In this document: in pieces, positions 22,940-42,350 of the stretch
Layout: each line of letters opens with the position of its first letter
How positions within the stretch are numbered: the stretch's first letter is position 1
NCBI GenBank assembly: GCA_033675545.1
Contig: JAWDGP010000881.1
Location: 280,501 to 344,500, forward strand
Direction of reading: 5' to 3'
DNA: 64,000 nucleotides
Source: Elysia crispata
Lineage: Eukaryota > Mollusca > Gastropoda > Plakobranchidae
Position numbers and translations under genes: made by a program
The notes under the pieces: model-generated
What the model saw: the letters and a program-made list of their open reading frames with translations, nothing else
Databases searched by the model: none
What the model was told of the DNA's origin: nothing

Positions 22940-24105
22940 GCAATTGACGGAGAAGTATATTCACTAGACTACTTAGCTAGTAACGTCCGTCTGTTTACGA
23001 GTGCATAATTCCATATCAATTGATGACTGATTCCTGTTGTGCTTTTATTATCCGCTGTGTTCTGACGAACTGTATTGCATTTCCAATTAATAATTATTTC
23101 CTCCATGAAGATATTATGCTTACTACTATGTTACAGATAATTTTGTTGTCATGTTAATGTGTAACCTAGACCTATGTTAAGATACATTGTTCAATCTGTG
23201 TTTAATGTTAATTTCAAGACCATTCATGTATTCTAAACCTATATAATTGCACTACAATTTAGATCATGTTAAAACGATTTTAATAAATGAATGAGACGAT
23301 CGAAAGAGTGAGACAAGAATAAACATCTGTAATAAGCTTTAGTTGAGTGTTTGTAAGCCATAGCCATAGAGCAATCCCCGCCCCCCAAATAAGTGCTTAC
23401 AGTCATGTTTTTTCAAGTCTTTGCAGACATAAAATTTCTGTGTGCATCGGGGAACGTAAGGTGTTACAGGTGAGTGTCTGATTCATACTTGACTTGTATG
23501 TTTGTTAGTGAGCTATCAATTTGGCGGATTAAAACAAAGGTTGAAGTAGACTGCACCCATCATAGATCATGAATTATGCTTAACTTAATTTCATCTCGGG
23601 CAAAACCAATGATTCGATTGCTAGAAACTGCCCATGTTTCGAAATCTGAGCATTCACCTTACTCATCATGTGCCGCATGGAGCCCAACTGTTGAGACAGT
23701 CGCATCCTTGCTTCAAACCATCACTACCCTCACTCTATACGTTAGAAAACGACAATAAGTGTAGAGACCTTTCCAAGATGGATCCCTTATCTCTACCTAG
23801 AGACTTGGCTAATACCTGGGCAGAGCACTAAGAATGGTTTTGGAACCCTTGCTGATACCTCAACCCGATCTATTTTTTTTACCTCTATGTCTCTATTACG
23901 ACTTCCCAATTTCTAAGGAAAAGAAAACAACTTTGCAGCGGTAGGTAACTCTATCATTCTAATTACTTGAATAGGTACACAACATATAAACGTCTCTGTC
24001 TAAGGATAAAGGTGCTAACATTTTTTTCCCTTCTTCCTTTCTACTTTTTTTTTTTTAATTTAAATTTTTTTGTTAATGACAGTGGCATCATCGGTACTTT
24101 GATAA
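22940..24105. other. Intergenic DNA, nothing recognised
   Basis: AT-rich DNA between the microsatellite and the CTAGATC cluster. The short open frames here show no conserved motif. Confidence 0.4.
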
Positions 24106-24360
24106 TTTTCTAGATCTAGAAAGTATATGCAGAAAATATAAATTATATTCATGTTACGCCAAGTTACTTGTTTAGGCCCATCTATTTGTAGATCTAGATC
24201 TAGATCTAGTCTAGATTCTAGATCTAATAAAAATATCGGTCGCACACCGAAAAATATTAAAATCTTATTTAAATCTAGACCTAGATACCGGTACTCCAGA
24301 ACTAGATCCTATTCCAAGATTCAAGATATAGATCTAGAATCTAAATCTAGATTCTACTGA
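24106..24360. repeat. CTAGATC repeat cluster (largest in the window)
   Basis: Many overlapping TAGATC/CTAGAT units, including TAGATCTAGATCTAGATCTA at about 24190, interleaved with related decayed copies. Each unit is near-palindromic, so the region can be read the same way on both strands. Confidence 0.6.
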
Positions 24361-24689
24361 TTGATCTACTATAAAACTTAGAGAAAAATACGGAATCTAT
24401 CGAAGATTTTGCTCCACTTGCTATCTTTTCTATAAATTTCATGAATTTAGATTGTTGACAGGGCAAGACAAACGGATAATTTTTTACCATTACACCAACT
24501 TTGTCTAGAGGACTGCTTTGTGTCCTGTTAGCCTTTTAAGACACTTCCATATTTGTATTAAAATACTATAAAAAAATAATTTAAATATTCAAATAAGAGT
24601 TGGTGTGATTGTAAAAAAAAAATTGATATGGACATATCTTGATTGTTGAATCTAATCACAATCAATAAATCAATTAGAATTAGATGCCA

Positions 24690-25995
24690 TATTCTTTAGC
24701 ATTTCATGCATCTCAGTCCCACGTCGCTTTCACTCATTTGTCCTACTAAGGGGTACTTTTGCCACTTCCTAAGTCCACCCACAAATTTTACCCTGCTGTG
24801 TTTTTCTTCTATCATCTTCTTGCAATACTGGTTTGTTTGATTTCTTTGCAATCCATGAGATTCATAGCCTATTCCGTAGGAACCACATTTCTTTTGTAAC
24901 TTTTTAAATTGTGTAGGCCTCATATCCATACATCAGATGGATTCAATATAATAGCACTCCAGAGCTCGTCTTGTGTGAATTGAGATGTATTTTTATTAGT
25001 ACATATTGATTTCATTCTCTGAAAACTCTTTTTGTCTTGCTCTATTCTTGATGCAATTTCAGTGTTTTTGTGTCTACCACTTAATATACAAGCACCCAAA
25101 TATTTATATTGACCCCTTTGCTTGAGTTTATTCCCGTTGATAAAGATGTTGATTTGTGGACACTCATTGTTTTTACCTCTGTCTTCTTGCTATTTAGTTC
25201 CAATTCTCTCTTTCTTCTTTTTTCTTCAACAATGTCTAATAATTTTTGCACATCTTCTTAATTTTTGCAATCCACACAGGGCCATCAGCATATCTCAAGT
25301 TGTTTACATTGTGCTCTCCAACTTTAGTTTCTGAGTATCCTTCTAGATTTCACATAATCGTTTCACTGTAAAGAGAGAAAAGGTCTGGGGAAAGCACACA
25401 TCCCTGTCTGACACCACTCTTGCTTTTTTTTTTTTTAATGACTGAATTCCACATCAACACGCACTGTTGCTGTCTGTTCACAGAACATCTTTTCCATCAT
25501 GTCAAACTCTGTCACGCCGTGGTGTTATCAATGAAGCACAGATATGTATGAACCTCTTTTTTTTACTTTCAGAGTTCGTTCAATTATAGTTTGAAGGATT
25601 TGAATTTCATTTGTTGCACCTTTCGCCTCCAGGAAGCCACGCTGTTCCTCTGCTACCTCTGGTTTGATTTTATCTCTGGTGATATCACTCAAAAGACTGA
25701 TTCTAGATGCAAATCACACTCTGTTGCCCCTGGTTTCTTTGGCAGTGCTATAAATATAGATTTGGAGATGCCTGGTAGAATCTGACCTGGTGTCATAGAT
25801 TTCGTTGAGTGATGTTGTTATCTTTATCAATTCCATAATCTCCAAGTGCTTCTAAAAGTTCCTCTGATATACTATCTTTGTTATTGCTGCCTGGATCTCA
25901 TCTTTCATGATAGGTGGAGCAGGAAAATTGCGCTTCATTACATAGTTATCCTTTCTGTAGTCTTGGAAAAAGCCCACTTATGTATTCTTCCATCT
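24690..25995 (-). pseudogene. 5'-truncated non-LTR (LINE) reverse transcriptase
   Basis: Read on the minus strand, the piece begins in the region before the polymerase core (MEEYISGLFP, KDEIQAAITKI). It continues EVAEEQRGFLEAKGATNEIQ, then a decayed catalytic segment (YLCFIDNTTA, where the first catalytic Asp region stands), then GVRQGCVLSPDLFSLYSE and HNVNNLRYADG (the active-site YADD reads YADG). There are many stops and shifts and no endonuclease domain. The GVRQGC and YAD motifs are diagnostic of LINE reverse transcriptases; the clade is not resolved. Confidence 0.8.
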
Positions 25996-26640
25996 GCCAA
26001 CGAAATATAATCTATTTAATCTAGAGTCTAGTTTTAGGGCTTTTAAAACAAAATTTATAAACAGATTAAAAACAGAACTTTAGCATTGAAAAATAAGAAA
26101 ACATGTTATAAAACTGAAAGAAAAATTTATTTTTATGTGTGAAAGCATGGAGCAGAAAAGTGTTGTTGAGTTAAAGATGACTTGTCTTGAAAAATGTTAG
26201 AGCCTGAAGAGAATTTCAGTACTCATCATAACGTTCAAATTTAAAAGGTGTCTATAAGTTTTTGCCTGCATTAATCCACAAACAAAGGCAAAGAATTAAA
26301 TGGCTATTAGTAAAACAGTGATGTAATTTGCTTTGACAACCTTGGTCAGTTAGGAGCAAATGATGTTGATTTGATCAAACTTATTAAGTCAAAGTTGGCC
26401 CATAAAGAGTTCTTTACTATGTCTCTAATTAAATTAGTTTTTATTTTAGACTTGATTGCACTTTATCTTTTTGGAGACTTTAAGGTTACTATGTATTCAG
26501 TGCCATTCCTCATTATATGTCCAGGGTATCAAGAGAAATCTGACCATTTAATTTCAAACTTTAAAGATGCAGATAAGTCCAGTACATGGCTAACAATTTC
26601 AATAAAAATACTAATTGCATTTAAGATCTAGACAAGAAAT

Positions 26641-29600
26641 ATGGAATCAGATCAAGAAGATGGTGTTAATGAGTGCTCCCAGGAGAGGCAGGAAAGTAAT
26701 GGCTCAAGTGTTATTAAAAGAAAAACTTCAGGTAAAAAAAAAAGAATGCATTCATTGTTTTATATATTTTATAACAAATTCTGGATAAATAGCTTAATGT
26801 TAAATGAACCAAAAGTAAGCTCTTTTTTTATAATTGTATGTAACATAATCCTGTAGTACTCACTCAAGTCTTTTCTATGTTAAAAGCAGCTTTATATTTT
26901 ATAACTTTGTTTTGAATACATAGTCTGAATAATCCTGTAGAAAAATATGTTCTTTTAAAGTATGCAATTCAGATACCTTTTCAGGAAAAAAAAAAAATCA
27001 AACATCTTGTTTTTCAGGAGTAACAAGTGACTTAGAGGATGATTTGGCATGCTCGGTTTGTCTGATGCTGGCTGTTCAGCCTACAACCCTTGTGTGTGGG
27101 CATACATCCTGTAGAGCATGTTTAGCGAAATGGTATTTTGCTTCCAAGACAAAAGTTTGCCCATTGTGTAGACAGCCATACCATGGTCTTCCCATGGTCA
27201 ACATTCAAATCAGGTGGGAATATTTTTTACATGTAAACATTACATTGTACTCCACGAAAGATGCAGACCACTTAATTTTTATTTGCTTGACCCTCCTTTA
27301 TAATGTAAGAGAAAGTAAAACAACCACAATTTACTTATTGCTCCTACCTCTGCAATGTGAACTTAAGATTAAAAAAAATTGCTGTCCATTTCAAATGTTG
27401 AGACTTACTCTTATTGTCTTATTTAGGAGCATGATTCGCAAACTTTATCCAGAGAAAGCAAAACAAAGAGAAGAGGAACTTGAAGCTGATGAAGAGGCCA
27501 AAAGCCTTGTCGCAAAATATGACAAGGAGTTACGTGAGAATGAATCTTCTTCAGGAGACACTGATATGGCATCTTTTTGTGCTGGCATTCTTATTGCTAT
27601 TTGCACTTTCATTGTGAGTTTCTTAAGATGCAGCCCTATTTTTAAGTAGTAGATGGACTGTAAAATTTGTAGATGCAAAGCCTTGGTTTTGTGCTCCATG
27701 AATGTATGTTACTCTTCGTAGTTTACCTTAAAAACATTGCCATGTGTGAAATTGGGTAAATATTTTATTAGAAATTTCATTTAATCTGTACCAAATCGCA
27801 GGAATAATTCTTTCTAGAAAGAGTCCTTTGAAATATTGCTCCATACTGTAATTCCAGCGACTGAGAATTATCGGACTACAGTAATTTGAGTGATTGTTTT
27901 CAAAAATGGTATGGCAGTATGACTAAAAAGAGCAGAATTAATATAAATTGGTTGTACTTGTGAAAAAAAAATAAAGCTCAAGAGCGTTAACAAATTTCCC
28001 ACAGTAGAATCCCAGGTTTGTAATTTCTCCTCAATGGTATGAAAAATGTCTCACATTGAGACGAAATACCTGCATGGTAAGAGTCACACAGGTGAGTAAA
28101 ATAAAGCTATTTTTTATTTGCAAAATTTTGGTTGTGATCATCTTTTCTCCTATATAATCTCAAAACAGGTGAGAGTGCTGTATGGGTCTAATTTTTTTAT
28201 TACTGAAATTAAAATCCATTTTAACTATTAGCTGATTCCATGATTTGAATCCTGTCAGCGAAATTGTCACACTGCTCCGATAAAAGGTGCATGCAAAGGT
28301 TAGATTTACATTGAGACAAGGCTCAGGCAATACTATTAATCAAATTCTCATGAATTAGCTCAAAAGAGAAAAATGAATTGAGCAGCCTTTTTGTGTCATG
28401 TAAATTTGTTAAAATCAAATTTTCCAATTATTATCTAACTCAGGATTTATGTATATCCTCATTAGGTCATTTATCTGGCTTGGTATTGGCAATCCAGTGA
28501 TGCAAATTTGTTGGTACTCAAACCAGTGCAAACCTGGAAGCCAAAGGATGTTTCCCAGTGGGTTGAAGAGCTCACCTGGGCAAAGGCTTATTCATATCCA
28601 GTCCTTGAAAAACATGTTGGTAAGATCCAAATGTGAAAATGGAAGAACAAAAAGACAAATATGAATATGAATAGCCTTGAAATTTGAATTCCTGATAACA
28701 AAATTGTTTTTGAATGAGAGCTTATTATCCATTTTAGATCTTGAAATCTTGGGCACAGTGTTTTCCATAATGCCTTGGGAGATGTAAGCCAGGACAGATG
28801 AGTCAAACAAATAGAAAGTCATTTAAAGATCTACAATGAACCAGAAATTTATTTGCATCTTATTTATATAGGTATCAAATGGAGGTGCTCTTTTCAATAG
28901 CAATGGAACAATATGAAATCCTGCCATAGGAAAAATAAGCATGTAAGAATGTTTGTCTTGTAAAAATAAAACAGATTTAACTGATGCCATATCATTCTCA
29001 ATTCAACAAGCTTTGTCACTTATCCATTCTTCTAACAACTTAGTAGTTTCTTTTTCAAATATAAACGTGAAACAAATTGATAGCAAAACTGTTTTTTTTT
29101 GGCAACTGTAACATTTCAGTCGAAAAAAAAATCAATTTTGTAACACTAAAACAGGCTGTGACTTTAATATTTTTTGATAATTTGATTTTTTTTACCTTTT
29201 CATTACAATTATAGAGATAATTTTTTTTTTCAATTTCAATTCATATTTTACTTCTTTTTTTTTCTAGATCCATTAATCTTAACTCCTCTGGTCTTAAGAG
29301 ATGTCGTTAGAGCAAAAAAAAAAATCCTGAAAGTGGTTGATTGGTAATTTATTAACTTATTATGTGAAAATTTTTGTTGTTTAAAAAATTAAAAAAAAAA
29401 ATGCATTAGTTATTTCTACATTGAAATAATGATTAACAAAAAGGTCACAGGTCATTTTCTGATCCCTATGAATTGCCTTTGGCACAAATGTTACCGTGTG
29501 GCCAGGAGGCTGGACAGTTGTTATTTTGTTAAAGGAAATGCACTGCCCTGATACTATAGACCAATGACAATTTGCATTCTAGCTAATGTTTTAGCAAATC

Positions 29601-32600
29601 AGAGGTTGGTACCAAGAAATTTAACATAACATTATATTATTGTTGTTTTTTTATGTCTCTTCTTCAATGTTTTTTTATATGTGTCTTCACAGATGGCAAC
29701 ATGCTACTGTCACTGACAAAGACTGATCTTCAACCAATTTTTAACATGACAGATCTTGTACATCAAAACGCATTCTTGTTTGCTATTGAGCTCTTGCGGG
29801 AAGACGGAGTTAAGATGCCAGCAAACTTATGGGAATACAAGGTAAAAATAGTTCTTTTTCTAATCCATTATTCAAATCTGCGAGGCATGATGTCACTTGC
29901 TAGGGCAACAGAGTTTTTTCTCCTCTCTCATTGTGGGTTTGTGAATCTCTTGCTTTATTTTTATTAATGTACAACTCTTTGAAAAGAATCTAAAAGAAAG
30001 ATGTTAACCACATATAATCTGTTACTAGTGAATTTAAGTTGTTCCAGTGATCTGAGAGTGATTTTTGGTGCCAACCACTATCATGAGGTGTGGGTATTCC
30101 CAGAGTTCATTTTTGCCATTTTTATCTGAAACTTTCTAATCCATTGCACAAATGGATGGTCAATAATTTTTTACCCTCAAAGTCTCGCTGCTAGCTGCTC
30201 AATTTTTCCCCCTCCCTCTTTTTTCAGAAAATTGCACTTTTTTTTTTCAAATCAGCATTTTTGGACAGTTTTTTTCCTGTCTCCTTCCACAGTTTTGCAT
30301 GGATTTTCTTGAACCTTTCACAACTTATTTGTTTTACCAATACCAATACTCACAATGTGATCTGGGCAGAATTTAAAAAAAATTGTTTTGTTCTGGAGTT
30401 ATCGGCCTTTGAATATTTTTTTCAAGGGGCATAATTGGTAAAGTAACAAAAATAGTACTATATCTTGACTTAAATATGGAAATTAAAAATATTTTCTAAA
30501 ACAAACTTATAGTTTTCAATGGTCAAAATTTCAAGTCATTACATGTGGAACTGTAGGAGCCTTTTTTGTTTTAAAAAAACATACACAATAATCCAAGAGG
30601 TAGTTACCATAGCATCGGTAAATTTATTTTTTGTATGAATCATTTTTTTCTTCTAATTTGGACATGGGATATCTTATCTTATGATCATGTTTATTTTTTG
30701 GTTATGCATATATTTTAGGAAAAAAGGTCTAACTGTCTCACCTCCCCTTAAGATTTTGAAAGAGAGAACTCCTTATTGTGATTGTAACAGAAAAATAATT
30801 TATTATTATGGGACACATTTTGTAATGTTACTAGCATCATTAAATTACACTGTAGATACAGGTTAGCTTAGATTTAGATCAATCATGCAAGACAAAGCAC
30901 CTATTCAAATCACCTGTAGACTGAGTCATTTGGAATTGACTTTAAGCGGAAACACTGCTGGAAGCATTTAATTTAACCCAAAATAAAATTATATGAAATG
31001 AAGAGGTCCCCAAGAAGAGGATGACTTCATCTGAGAATTGACTTTAAGCGAAGTGACTTCTCACAGACTCTATTGTAATCACATAAGACTCACCTTTTCA
31101 GAGTGCAATAACCATCTCCACAAAAATCCTTTTTCTTTCTCCTCCCAACATTTACATTATTAGCTCAGGCAGGTATTTGTGAATGTCTTGCATGTGATCT
31201 TATTTATTTTTTTTAATTTCAAAAGAAAAAAAAGCAGGCAGCTTTACTTTTGTGCTGAATTTTAAAATATTCTGCTTTTTTCTCTTTTTTGTTTTTGTAA
31301 TCAAAGATATAATTAGCATAGTCTAAATACAATAAGAGGGAAAGTGCGGATGTTGTCATATTTCTTCATTCATCCTACTTGGCACCTTGCAGTAACCTGG
31401 GTAAAATTGATTAGAGGAGTCCACATTTTTTTTGCAATTTGAGAATATCAAGAAGTGTCAGTTCTTGATGGAGTAGAGGTGGACTTGCTAATAAACATTT
31501 CCCCTCAGATGAGCAGGAAAATCATGTGCAATCAGTTGAGGAATGGAGCCTAGTCCATTCAGCTGAACCCTAACTCAATGTTCAAGAAGAGGCATTTAAC
31601 TTCCTGTAGTCCTCCGGCTATATAAATGATTAAAGAGTCTTAAAATTGTTTTTAATTTGTTTTGCCCTAAACTTTAAGAGCAATTCTGAATATGAGATTA
31701 GGGCTTTAGGCAGGGGAGATACATAACTCAATGTTACCCATTCAAGAATTTTATTGCCATAGTAAAGAAATGATAATCTTTGCTACTAATAAGTTCTAGA
31801 GACTACAGATCTTTAAAAATCTGTGTGTATTTTACTCACTATATTAGCACAAAATAACAATTTGCAGGTTCGTGGTTTTAAGGGTATTATGGAAAAGAAA
31901 TAGGATTAAAAATGGCTACAATTGAACCCATAAGAGACTTACTAAGTCTTGAATCAATGAAAAAAAACGACACTTCATACAGTTATTAATGAGAAAAATT
32001 TTTTTTGTTGCACCAAAATTTATACTCTTATGCCTGTAACTTTTCAGGCACCACATGCCGTACTGTGGAATAGTTTTATACTAACTTCACTAATCAACCA
32101 TTCTCACTTCTTTTCCCTCAGGCTATCTACCCTGGCAGGTCCCTTTTTATTGCCTTCAGCATGAAGGGTTTTCCTCGGAGCAGCCTGTTGTACATGTATA
32201 TGTATTTTTATGATGATATGTTCTTGCCTTTTGTTCGAACTAGCACATTTTCTGACAGCAATAAGCCTCAACAGAAATATACACAGGTGGGGAAAGCAAA
32301 TATATCGCTTAGATAAGTTCCAATGATAATTTTTATTTTCTTGATGGCAGAATGTACAGTTGGATATAGGCAAGATCAAAATCAGTTTGGGTTTTACCTG
32401 AATTCTTTTCTAAGATTTTTATTTAAAGATGACAATTTTAAAAGTTTTAATATTATAACATATATATTATAACATAAATCAGTAATTGCTGGAAGGCAAA
32501 TTTATAAATGCTTGCCTCTGTTTCCAAGTGTAAGGAGTAGGACTTGTTATAACATAAATCAGTTATTGCTGAAAGGCAAATTTATAAATTCTTGCCTCTG

Positions 32601-33779
32601 TTTCCAAGTGTAAGGAGGAGAAGTTGTATCCTGCATGCTGGATGCCTTTTTCAGAATGAAAATCTACACATTTGCATAGTATAGTAAAGGAAAGTTTTGA
32701 CAATTATGCCAGATTCAGGAAGCATAGGCATGCATTTAAATTCCCAATGAGCACTAAAAATTTTCTGTCTCTTATAAAATTCTTTCAAAGATCAAGACCT
32801 GTAAGAATCTGGTAAAGGTTGTTTTAAACAGAGCTCTTATTGAAAATAAAGCTTGTTCTGTTGACCTTCACCTTCTTTTTCTTCCTTTTTGTGTGTCCTT
32901 TGTAATCACAGGCTCTTGTTTAAAAATTGCTCAAAAATTCGTTTGGAGAGACATAATATAAATATTTCATATGATTTCCTAGGCTCTAACTCGTCCTTCA
33001 TACACTTTTTTTTGTTATTCAGGTAGAGGACATCACTTTCAACCAATGGATCTCTTTCTTTGTATATGGGCTGCTGGTGCCAGAGTGGCTCGTCATTGCA
33101 TTCGCATTGCAAATGTTTTCACACCATTTTTTCACCCCTTTATTTGTGATAGCTACTGGAGTACTTTATCAAGTTATGGAATACCTTACATGGATTTCTT
33201 TGTTTCGTAACTTTACACCTGGGTGAGTAAGAACATTATCACTGTACCTGTAGGAGAAGATGTGATGGGGAGTGGGCATTTAAAGTGTTTTACTGGTGGT
33301 AAAGTTGATAAGAATGGAAACAACTAAAACATCTTAGATTTATGAAAGAAATTGGCTTAAGGATAATGCATTGAATGGAAAGTGTGAATCAACTTATTGG
33401 AATTTGAATTATGAAAACCTGTTGTGCCTATTCTGCCCATCTCCATTAGGATGTGATTAAGTTTTAAAACATGTGCGTGGGCACTAAGATTCCTTCAGTG
33501 AGGTCAGCTGTGAGAATTTGATGCAACTTATTTAATATCAATAATCTCTAATGTTGCTATATCGTAATACTTTGTTTTCTTCTCTTCTTTCCCAGGACTT
33601 TGTATGATTTCCTGAAGCAACATCTTAAGCAGCTGATGTCTGCATTCATGGTTATGATCTTGTGGCCAATCATCCCGAATCTTATCTGTGATATGTTTTT
33701 TTATGCAGCTTTGTATGTAAGTCCTGCGCAAGCTTCTCTGGCTGTGTATAACAAATTTATGGCTCTAAATAATATTTGA
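26641..33779 (+). CDS. BFAR: Bifunctional apoptosis regulator BFAR (RING-SAM-TM protein, eight exons)
   Basis: ER-membrane RING ubiquitin ligase family whose vertebrate member links caspase-8 and BCL-2 pathways and limits apoptosis. Exons: 26641-26731, 27018-27213, 27427-27613, 28466-28619, 29693-29841, 32122-32286, 33023-33222, 33596-33779. All borders are GT-AG with consistent phase, giving 441 aa (human about 450). A C3HC4 RING spans C42-C81 (CSVCLMLAVQP, CGHTSCRACLAKW, CPLCRQPY). A transmembrane segment is at about 144-164 (ASFCAGILIAICTFIVIYLA). The SAM domain is at about 180-248 (WKPKDVSQWVEEL, LLSLTKTDLQPIF). The C-terminal block from LWEYKAIYPGRSLF holds several hydrophobic segments (GLLVPEWLVIAF, FMVMILWPIIPNLICDMFFY). 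An in-frame TAG at 26629-26631 supports the start. Domain order and C-terminal motifs match BFAR specifically. Confidence 0.95.
32467..32620. repeat. Direct tandem repeat, period 80 bp, in BFAR intron 6
   Basis: Two nearly identical units begin TTATAACATAAATCAG and run through CTTGCCTCTGTTTCCAAGTG. A recent local duplication with only a few differences. Confidence 0.8.
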
Positions 33780-33842
33780 ACTTACTTTAGATGTGGTATT
33801 GCAATCGAATCATGTTTTAGAGTTTTACTCGCATATTATTTA

Positions 33843-33848
33843 AATAAA
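33843..33848 (+). promoter_or_regulatory. Candidate BFAR poly(A) signal
   Basis: AATAAA lies 64 bases after the main BFAR stop. If it is used, the alternative last exon at 34041 would be excluded. Confidence 0.4.
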
Positions 33849-34040
33849 AAAAGACTTTTAGAGCTTTAAAATTATGACACTTTTTAGTTTTTGCTTTAAT
33901 TTGGTTTTAAATGTATATGCACTATATATATTTGTTTCATAACTTGCTTTTTTTGTCATAAATCACTATTATTTCTTGATCATCATTGTTGTCTTAGCTT
34001 AGCTAAATATTTAAACATACATACTTTCTTTTGTTTTTAG

Positions 34041-34118
34041 CCTTTGCCTGAAAGTATGATGTGTGAAACTGAAGAGAGAGATAGATCTCAGCTTGTAATA
34101 CTAATCAACAGTAATTGA
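34041..34118 (+). CDS. BFAR: Possible alternative last exon of BFAR
   Basis: Exon 8 contains an internal consensus donor TAT|gtaagt at 33716/33717, exactly in phase 0. At 34021-34040 a pyrimidine-rich tract ends in TTTTTAG. From 34041 the frame reads PLPESMMCETEERDRSQLVI and LINSN, then TGA at 34116-34118. Splicing would replace the last 20 residues (VSPAQASLAVYNKFMALNNI) with 25 acidic/polar ones, leaving all hydrophobic segments intact. It depends on transcript evidence. Confidence 0.45.
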   Translation, partial: PLPESMMCETEERDRSQLVILINSN

Positions 34119-40583
<6,465 letters not shown>

Positions 40584-40670
40584 ACTATACTTGGAGGTTA
40601 ACTTGGTAATTATAAAGGATCCAAAAGGACACGTGTGTCTATAAGGTCTAAAAGGAAATAGGCACACAAT

Positions 40671-40769
40671 TTTATAATAACGGGACCAAAAAAGAAATAA
40701 CAAAGCTACTATCAATTCAACATATAAAAGTTCCATTTTGTGAGCATCGTCAGTACAGAAATTTACAGA

Positions 40770-40800
<31 letters not shown>

Positions 40801-40900
40801 TCTTATTATAATAAACGGGACCAAAAAAGAAATAACAAAGCTACTATCAATTCAACATATAAAAGTTCCATTTTGTGAGCATCGTCAGTACAGAAATTTA

Positions 40901-40983
<83 letters not shown>

Positions 40984-40990
40984 TCTTATT
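40671..40990. repeat. 135-bp tandem duplication carrying (CT)n arrays
   Basis: CGGGACCAAAAAAGAAATAA occurs at 40681 and, nearly identically, at 40816. Each copy continues through the same sequence to CAGAAATTTACAGAT, then (CT)n, a T tract and CTTATTAT. The first copy has a (CT) run of about 21 bp (40771-40791), the second about 71 bp (40905-40975). Confidence 0.9.
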
Positions 40991-42060
40991 ATTCAAGCAT
41001 TCCACATCATACCCAACATATATCTACACAATGGAAGTATCCCAAACACATGAAAAATAATTTATTCATTCCATAAATTTTCCATAACGTATTCAATGTT
41101 GATATTGAAATGATAAATTTTACTATTGCCTTTATCCATAAAACCAAGGTATTTAAAAAATAGCCTTCTTAATAGATCCCCAAATCTGCACAGCCAAGTG
41201 GAAATTTTATGAAGACAAAACTTAAAAATGAAATGACCTCGCAAATAAATAAGAGTAACTCAATTTGAATTCTTAAAAAAAAAAAAACCAAACAAATAAA
41301 TGAAATTTGCATATATTCAATAGAATAAATTACTAGGACATGAGCATAAATTTCTGGGTTTTTTTTAAACATACCTTTTTCCTAAGGAAATCTAATACAG
41401 AGCACATTGGTCTCAATGAAGAAATCTCGTGTCAAGAGATTTTACTTTCAGTCTCAGTTTATAATTTACGTTTACAGACTCTTTCCCTTCTTAGATTATT
41501 TATCGTATTATAACCAAAACTTTCAGTTTGCATGGGTAGAAAGGTATGAGACAGATAATCCTAGTCTGTCAGCTAGACTATAGCTTCATACTAATAGGTT
41601 GGAATTAAAGGAGAAAGTTGGTATCATAACCTAGATAAAGCTTAAAGAATTATGGGGTATGAAAACAACGGCATGAATGATGAAATAAACTTTTGGACAA
41701 ATAAGCAATGAAGTTAAAGGCAGGCACATTATTTAAATGTGTAATATACCATTTAAGATCGAGAGGAAGGAAGATGAAGATTGTTCTAGTGTCTAATGTT
41801 TCTTTTTCATGAACAACATAAGAGGATGTAAGTTTTTAAAAAAGTAAAATTATGTCTGTAAATTAAGAGTGAAATAACATTCGAACACTACTTTGAACAC
41901 AAAATTACTCTTAGAACTTGCAATCTGCATTAATTTCAATAGGATTTGCTTATGATGAAAATCAGCCGAATAAAGTCTGATAAAAATCCTAACTAGACAA
42001 TGTGATTGCATTATTGTATGGTATGAATTGAAAAACATTTGATATACACTGTGTGTGTGT
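40991..42060. other. Intergenic DNA, nothing recognised
   Basis: AT-rich sequence without conserved coding motifs. Confidence 0.4.
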
Positions 42061-42155
42061 ACCGGTATTGAGTTTGATTATGAATTATATATATATATAT
42101 AAATTCAATACCGGTACAAAGCACAAACAGTTGGACACAAATGTCACATATAATA

Positions 42156-42194
<39 letters not shown>

Positions 42195-42350
42195 CATAAT
42201 CAAATTCAATACAATGCACAAACAATTGAACACAAGTGTCATTTGACTCATTTTTATATAATATAATATAATTATATATATATATATATTTCATAATCAA
42301 ATTCAATACAATGCACAAACAATTGAACACAAGTGTCATTTGACTCATTT
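42061..42350. repeat. AT-rich tandem and palindromic repeat
   Basis: Three units contain AATTCAATAC...GCACAAACA-TTG-ACACAA-TGTCA. The last two (about 42195 and 42292) are almost identical with a 97-bp period. Between them lie (AT)n runs. At the left edge ACCGGTATTGAGTTT (42061-42075) faces its near-perfect inverse AAATTCAATACCGGT across an AT-rich loop. Confidence 0.85.

Noticed and set aside
26371..26631. 86-codon open frame just before BFAR
   Set aside because: It ends in the TAG that closes the BFAR frame upstream of its ATG, has no motif and no splice connection; probably 5' UTR or flank.
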